This document shows, one piece after another, positions 7,163-10,839 of a stretch of DNA of 10,839 nt. The notes under the pieces are model-generated. The model did no database searches, was not told where the DNA came from, and was given only the letters and a program-made list of their open reading frames with translations. The translations under genes were made by a program, and so were the position numbers. How positions within the stretch are numbered: position 1 is the stretch's first letter; every line of letters starts with the position of its first letter. Source of the stretch: Draconibacterium orientale (GTDB lineage Bacteria > Bacteroidota > Bacteroidia > Bacteroidales > JAADGE01); assembly GCA_020718265.1 (NCBI GenBank), contig DYSM01000079.1:1-10839 (forward strand), in the 5' to 3' direction.

Positions 7163-8377
7163 ATGGAACATCAGGTTTTTACAGCAGGAAATAAAGGTAC
7201 AACGGTGCGCTCCGATTGTTTTGTAACGCTTGAAACAAATCAAACTTCAAATCAAATTATTTTAGACAGCAAAGTCGAGGTCATGTACGGCGATGCCATT
7301 CGCAAACTTGCCGGCGATATTTTGAATTTTTACGGTATCAAACGCGTGAAATTGACAATTGAGGACAGTGGCGCACTCGATTTTACACTCGCGGCACGTA
7401 TCGAAGCTGTAGTGAAAATGGCTTTCCCTTCGGAAAAAGATTTTTTATTGCCTATGAATGAGGCAAATATATATTCAACTCAAAAGGAACGTTTCAGATT
7501 TTCGCGCTTGTATTTGCCCGGAAATTCGCCTGCCATGATGCTCAACGCGGGTTTGCACAAGCCCAATGCTATAATTTTGGATTTGGAGGATTCCGTAGCG
7601 CACGACAAAAAATTTGAAACACGTTTTCACGTTCGGAATGCGTTGCGAGCAGTCGATTTTTACGGTGCCGAGCGCATGGTTCGCATCAATCAGCTTCCGA
7701 TGGGACTTGCTGATTTGCGCAGCGTTGTGCCTCACAATGTAAATTTGGTTTTACTTCCAAAATGCGAAACATCCATGCAAATTCGCCTCGTGGAATTGGA
7801 AATTATGAATTTGAAAGAAAAACACAAATTTGAGTATCCCGTTTACATTATGCCGATTATTGAGTCTGCTCTTGGGGTTGAAAATGTGTTTGAAATTGCA
7901 CGTTCGTCCAAATTCATTGTTGCCATAGCTATTGGTTTAGAAGATTTTACGGCTGACCTCGGTGTGCAACGCACGCAACAAGGCAGCGAATCGTTTTACG
8001 CACGTACGCGTATCATCAACGCATGTAAAGCCCTTGGCATTCAACCGATTGACTCTGTTTTTTCCGATGTTGCCGATGAAGACGGACTTCGCGCCGCAGT
8101 AAAAGCTGCAAAAGCTCTCGGATTTGAAGGTATGGGTTGCATTCATCCGCGACAAATTGCACCGATTCACGAAAGTTTTGCCCCTGAAAAGACAGAAATT
8201 GAAAAAGCACAAAAAATTGTTCAGGCTTTTGAAGAAGCGAAAACAAAAGGGCTTGGCGTGGTGTCGCTCGGCACAAAAATGATTGACGCGCCGGTGGTAA
8301 AACGTGCGGAAAAAACCTTGAAACTTGCGCTGCAGTTAGGTTTAATAGCCGACAATTGGAAAAATACTCAGGCGTAA
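7163..8377 (+). CDS. citE: Fused citrate lyase acyl-carrier protein (CitD) and citryl-ACP lyase (CitE-type) protein
   Basis: The N-terminal 90 residues align with CitD, the acyl carrier of citrate lyase: AGNKGTTVRSDCFVTL (8-23), KVEVMYGDAIRK (37-48) and SGALDFTLAARIEA (69-82). Ser17 matches the serine that carries the phosphoribosyl-dephospho-CoA group in E. coli CitD (Ser14). Residues about 111-400 are a CitE/HpcH-HpaI aldolase domain: RLYLPGNSP (115-123), DLEDSV (140-145), VRIN with R174, LPK with K200, E234 in PIIES and D261 in GLEDF as likely magnesium ligands, and the C-terminal CIHPRQI. In citrate lyase, CitE splits citryl-ACP into oxaloacetate and acetyl-ACP. The two are normally separate neighbouring genes. 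No citF, citC, citX or citG is present within this window, so the complete enzyme cannot be inferred; another acyl-thioester lyase reaction is possible. Reading is continuous, ending in tandem stops TAA TGA. Confidence 0.85.
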   Translation: MEHQVFTAGNKGTTVRSDCFVTLETNQTSNQIILDSKVEVMYGDAIRKLAGDILNFYGIKRVKLTIEDSGALDFTLAARIEAVVKMAFPSEKDFLLPMNEANIYSTQKERFRFSRLYLPGNSPAMMLNAGLHKPNAIILDLEDSVAHDKKFETRFHVRNALRAVDFYGAERMVRINQLPMGLADLRSVVPHNVNLVLLPKCETSMQIRLVELEIMNLKEKHKFEYPVYIMPIIESALGVENVFEIARSSKFIVAIAIGLEDFTADLGVQRTQQGSESFYARTRIINACKALGIQPIDSVFSDVADEDGLRAAVKAAKALGFEGMGCIHPRQIAPIHESFAPEKTEIEKAQKIVQAFEEAKTKGLGVVSLGTKMIDAPVVKRAEKTLKLALQLGLIADNWKNTQA

Positions 8378-8392
8378 TGACTTTTGAATCAT

Positions 8393-8419
8393 AACTTTGC
8401 CAAAGTTCAATTTTTTTTT
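8393..8419 (+). terminator. Probable rho-independent terminator of the CitD-CitE gene
   Basis: AACTTT, a GCC loop and AAAGTT form a short hairpin (8393-8407), followed after CAA by nine consecutive T (8411-8419). It begins 16 bases after the stop codon. The stem is AT-rich and short; outer pairing TTG with CAA across a bulge could lengthen it. The T-run is good for termination on the plus strand. Confidence 0.6.
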
Positions 8420-8540
8420 ATATGTTAAAAATAAGCAAGTTGCATTATGAAAAACTTTGGCTAAGCTATCTTAGTGTTTGTTAGAAAACGTGTAGGTATT
8501 TGAAGTTCTGTATGTTGTAGTCATTTTTTCAATCGAATGT

Positions 8541-8639
8541 GTTGTCATTTAATGGTCATTCAATGGTCAAAAAGTAGTCATGCAGTTGTTTTTTAATAGT
8601 TTCAATTGAATTTCGATTGAATTTCTAAAAACATTCGTA
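8541..8639. repeat. Degenerate 11-base-periodic direct repeat array (about nine units)
   Basis: A core word recurs in strict 11-base phase: GTCAT at 8544, 8555 and 8577, GTCAA at 8566, then GTTTT at 8588, GTTTC at 8599, ATTTC at 8610 and 8621, and CATTC at 8632. The first four units share the pattern [GA]TnGTCA, and the later ones drift to TTTC followed by GATTGAA-like sequence, with TTTC[AG]ATTGAA repeated at 8600 and 8611. One further GTCAT at 8520 is out of phase. Eleven bases is not a multiple of three, so this is not a decayed coding repeat; it is close to one helical turn. No spacer-repeat structure of a CRISPR is present. Confidence 0.65.
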
Positions 8640-8717
8640 ACGAAATTTCGCTATATCGTAAATAATTTCAACAAGTTATGAGTTTTCTTACTAACACTAT
8701 ATTAGAGAACCAAATCC

Positions 8718-10700
8718 TCAAATTTTCAAACCTAAAACTAAAATATCATCTGTTTGTTGGTTCGTTCCTGTCCAATCCATAAGGAGTTGGTCTAAAATTT
8801 TTGTTTTATCAACAGAATTAAGATTTCGCACGGATTTCAACAGATTTTTGAAATTATCTTTCTTAAATTTTACGACATGTTTTCCGCCGAGTTGCGAGGT
8901 GTAGCCGTCCGAAAATACAAATACTTTATCGTTTTTTTGAAGCTGAATTTTGTGATTATCAAAAGGTACTTCTTTGTGATAAATGCCGATTGGTTGGCGG
9001 TTTGCAGCGATTTCGATAAATTCGGGTGCTTCCGGATTTTCCGATTCGCGGAATATCCACAAAGGTTGATATGCGCCGGCATATTCAAGCTCTAACGTTT
9101 TGATATTCAACTTACAAAAGGCAATATCCAAACCGTCTTTATGCAAACTTTCTTTTCCGGTTTGACTTAAAGAAATTTTAATCAATCTTCGCAAATCACA
9201 CAAATATTCAGCAGGAGACGCTTGACGATTTCTGTGCACAATTTCATTTAGAAGTGAAATGCTCAACATGCTTAGGAACGCTCCCGGAACGCCGTGCCCC
9301 GTGCAATCTGCGGCTGCGAATAAAATTGAGTCTTCTTTCTGATATATGAAGTAAAAATCGCCGCTGACAATGTCTCGCGGGCGAAAATAAACGAAATTCT
9401 CGAACGGAAGTTTTGAGATAACATCGTTCGGCAGCATTACGGCGCGTTGCAAACCTGCGGCGTAATTTATGCTTTCAACTATCTGCTTATTAGCAAGTTG
9501 TAATTCAATTTCTCGTGAACGCAATGAGCTATTCTGAATTTCAATTTCGGCAGATTTTTGAAAAATATCATCGTTGAGCGTAATAATCTCCTCGTTGTTT
9601 TGGCGTAGTTCTTCGTTTGCAACGCTGATACTGTCGTTGAGGGCTTTTATTTCTTCGTTGTGCTGTTTGAGTTCCATATTACGCTCGGCAAGTTGCAGCG
9701 ATACGATTGTGCGCTCCTCAATTTCGGACTCAAGTGCTTTTTTTTGCTTGAAAAACGCGGCTATTAAATTTGATAATTTGCCAAATTCATTACTTGATTT
9801 TAGATATTTTGAAATCCCGCTGACTTCGTTTTTGTCCAAAGCACGAATGAGTTCATTAAACGGAACATTCAGCCATTTATTTACGATAAAACCTAAACTG
9901 AAAATTGAAAACACAATAAAAATAAGCAAAATGAGCATGACTTTGCGCTGGCTTTTTTCGTTTTTTTCGATATAACTGTCATTTTTTTCAAAAAAATACC
10001 ATGCAACAACTTTTTCGTTGTAATCTTTTATCGGTTTTATACACGAAATTTTTCGCTTGTCTGATTTATCAATACCTACACTGTCATGCTTTAATGAAAC
10101 CTTTGAATTTGTGAGAATTCCAAGTCGGTTTGTAAATGTTGAATCTATGATTTTGGCAAGAAAAAATGCACCGAAAGGTTTTTCTTTGCGTTCGGTATCC
10201 GCAATCGGATGGATTGTACCGCCGTTTACGACTAAAATTTCGTCAGCTTTTCGGATACAAAATGAAGTATATCGTTTGTCAGAATTAGGTGTCGTATCTA
10301 ATTGTGCATACATTTCTGTTGGCGAAATAGGTTCGGAGATGGAGTCTAAAATGTTCTTATTTGCATAAAATTTGCGATTTCCGTTCAAATCGTACACCCA
10401 TTCGTAATCCACATGCGCGTAATCCACGATGGAAAGCAGATATTCGTTGGCAAACGTTGTGTCCGGTACTTTTGTAAAATTGCACAATTCGTCCCAATAC
10501 GTGTAGTCCGTAACAGTCGAAAACAACAATTCATTGTTTATCCCAATAGCATTTGTTGCCGACAAATTCAATTTCTCTAATTGGTCTTCTACATAAATGT
10601 CCGTACTTTGCGAGCTTAAGTAAAAATTCACAAGTAGGATTGCGAAAATTAATACAGAAAACGAAATTAGAACAATCAGCAGTTTGAATCGTACTTTCAT
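8718..10700 (-). CDS. Membrane-bound SpoIIE/RsbU-type PP2C phosphatase with CHASE4-like sensor
   Basis: A 660-residue signal-transduction protein. Transmembrane helix 1 spans about 7-29 and helix 2 about 252-274, so 30-251 is extracytoplasmic. The motif TDYTYWDELCNF (64-75) is characteristic of CHASE4 sensor domains. A short HAMP-like linker (about 275-320) leads to a coiled coil (about 318-412) with a 21-residue internal repeat: ELKQHNEEIKALNDSI (343-358) against ELRQNNEEIITLNDDI (364-379). The rest is a PP2C_SIG (SpoIIE) serine phosphatase domain, with probable metal-binding aspartates in SGDFY (D448), ADCTGHGVPGAF (D465), FSDGY (D598) and QTDDILVLG (D651/D652). Such proteins usually dephosphorylate an anti-sigma antagonist (STAS domain) or a similar target in response to an outside signal. 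No STAS, anti-sigma or sigma gene is adjacent in this window, so its partner is unknown. The catalytic set looks intact. Confidence 0.9.
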   Translation of the reverse strand: MKVRFKLLIVLISFSVLIFAILLVNFYLSSQSTDIYVEDQLEKLNLSATNAIGINNELLFSTVTDYTYWDELCNFTKVPDTTFANEYLLSIVDYAHVDYEWVYDLNGNRKFYANKNILDSISEPISPTEMYAQLDTTPNSDKRYTSFCIRKADEILVVNGGTIHPIADTERKEKPFGAFFLAKIIDSTFTNRLGILTNSKVSLKHDSVGIDKSDKRKISCIKPIKDYNEKVVAWYFFEKNDSYIEKNEKSQRKVMLILLIFIVFSIFSLGFIVNKWLNVPFNELIRALDKNEVSGISKYLKSSNEFGKLSNLIAAFFKQKKALESEIEERTIVSLQLAERNMELKQHNEEIKALNDSISVANEELRQNNEEIITLNDDIFQKSAEIEIQNSSLRSREIELQLANKQIVESINYAAGLQRAVMLPNDVISKLPFENFVYFRPRDIVSGDFYFIYQKEDSILFAAADCTGHGVPGAFLSMLSISLLNEIVHRNRQASPAEYLCDLRRLIKISLSQTGKESLHKDGLDIAFCKLNIKTLELEYAGAYQPLWIFRESENPEAPEFIEIAANRQPIGIYHKEVPFDNHKIQLQKNDKVFVFSDGYTSQLGGKHVVKFKKDNFKNLLKSVRNLNSVDKTKILDQLLMDWTGTNQQTDDILVLGLKI

Positions 10701-10717
10701 AAAAAAAACAATATCGG

Positions 10718-10725
10718 CAAAAGTA
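10718..10725 (-). promoter_or_regulatory. Possible -7 promoter box for the SpoIIE-type phosphatase gene
   Basis: The minus strand reads TACTTTTG, matching TAnnTTTG, 17 bases before the ATG at 10700. No TTTG -33 element is found at the expected distance. A second match, TATATTTG (complement of 10771-10778), lies farther upstream and could be an alternative start point. Confidence 0.5.
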
Positions 10726-10794
10726 ACAAATTCCTTGCTAAATTTTTCATAATATTTGATAAGGTTTGGACAAATATAAAAAGCAATACATGAG

Positions 10795-10833
10795 TTCAGT
10801 ATAAAAAGTCATAAAGTTGAAAGTTTGTAAAGT
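10795..10833. repeat. Intergenic words shared with the 7044-7121 region
   Basis: TTCAGTATAAAAA (10795-10807) is an exact same-strand copy of 7109-7121, and AAAGTTTGTAAAGT (10820-10833) is the exact reverse complement of 7044-7057. Two such words recurring within both AT-rich intergenic stretches suggests a small dispersed repeat family or a shared upstream element, though low sequence complexity makes chance more likely than usual. Confidence 0.4.
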
Positions 10834-10839
10834 TAAATT

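Larger units (their letters stand above)
8378..8717. other. 340-base gene-free region between convergent genes
   Basis: No convincing coding region was found; the longest open stretches I noticed are about 20 codons. The stretch holds a likely terminator for the upstream gene (8393-8419), a CTAAG/CTTAG hairpin (8461-8474, four-base loop), the 11-base-periodic repeat zone (8541-8639), a perfect inverted pair TTCAATCGAA (8528-8537) and TTCGATTGAA (8612-8621), and palindromes TTCAATTGAA (8601-8610), TTCGTAACGAA (8634-8644) and CGAAATTTCG (8641-8650). TCGTAA recurs at 8635-8640 and 8656-8661. The amount of structure is unusual for a simple 3'-3' spacer. It might be a dispersed repeat element, a protein-binding array or a small RNA locus; the sequence alone does not decide. 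Confidence 0.6.

Noticed and set aside
8422..8484. 20-codon open frame after the citDE terminator
   Set aside because: Too short to assess, no recognisable sequence, and it overlaps inverted-repeat structure; noted only as part of the gap description.
8541..8639. CRISPR array
   Set aside because: Units are only 11 bases, contiguous and without spacers, and no cas gene is present.
9574..9975. Plus-strand open frame of 133 codons
   Set aside because: It is the antisense shadow of the coiled-coil and HAMP region of the phosphatase gene; its Ser/Leu-rich composition follows from the opposite-strand Glu/Asn codons.

Overview
The window looks like a chromosomal segment of an AT-rich member of the Bacteroidota, probably of the order Bacteroidales or a relative. 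Three observations support this. Several genes start just downstream of TAnnTTTG boxes, the Bacteroidota -7 element, and have no purine-rich Shine-Dalgarno. The QueA-family protein is the long variant usual in that phylum. The large putative outer-membrane metallopeptidase and the CHASE4-like/SpoIIE protein resemble proteins common there. No tRNA, rRNA, CRISPR array, insertion sequence or phage gene was seen.

Layout from left to right: (1) bases 1-1178, minus strand, a QueA-family tRNA modification enzyme whose C-terminus is cut by the window edge. (2) A 107-base divergent intergenic region with a promoter box for each direction. (3) Plus strand, xerD (1286-2224), a chromosome-dimer resolution recombinase. 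(4) Plus strand, umuD-umuC (2274-4058), an SOS mutagenesis operon encoding a self-cleaving UmuD and a DNA polymerase V catalytic subunit, with a 14-base perfect palindrome in its promoter region. (5) Minus strand, 4055-6895, a 946-residue exported protein joining an HExxH metallopeptidase domain, a TolB-like beta-propeller and a probable outer-membrane beta-barrel. It converges on umuC and their stop codons overlap. (6) Plus strand, 7163-8377, a natural fusion of the citrate lyase acyl-carrier domain (CitD) with the CitE lyase domain, with no citF, citC, citX or citG in the window. (7) A 340-base gene-free stretch between convergent genes, holding a terminator, an 11-base-periodic repeat array and several TTC/GAA dyads. 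(8) Minus strand, 8718-10700, a membrane receptor with a CHASE4-like sensor, a coiled coil and a SpoIIE/RsbU-type PP2C phosphatase. (9) A short upstream region running off the right edge.

The genes do not form a single system. xerD and umuDC are both DNA-maintenance genes on one strand, but umuDC has its own promoter-like box 49 bases after xerD. The others look like independent single-gene units. The points most worth a second look are the unexplained periodic repeat region at 8520-8661, the CitD-CitE fusion without the rest of the citrate lyase operon, the peptidase-propeller-barrel architecture, and the palindrome at the umuDC promoter. I do not see clear evidence for a wholly new multi-gene system.
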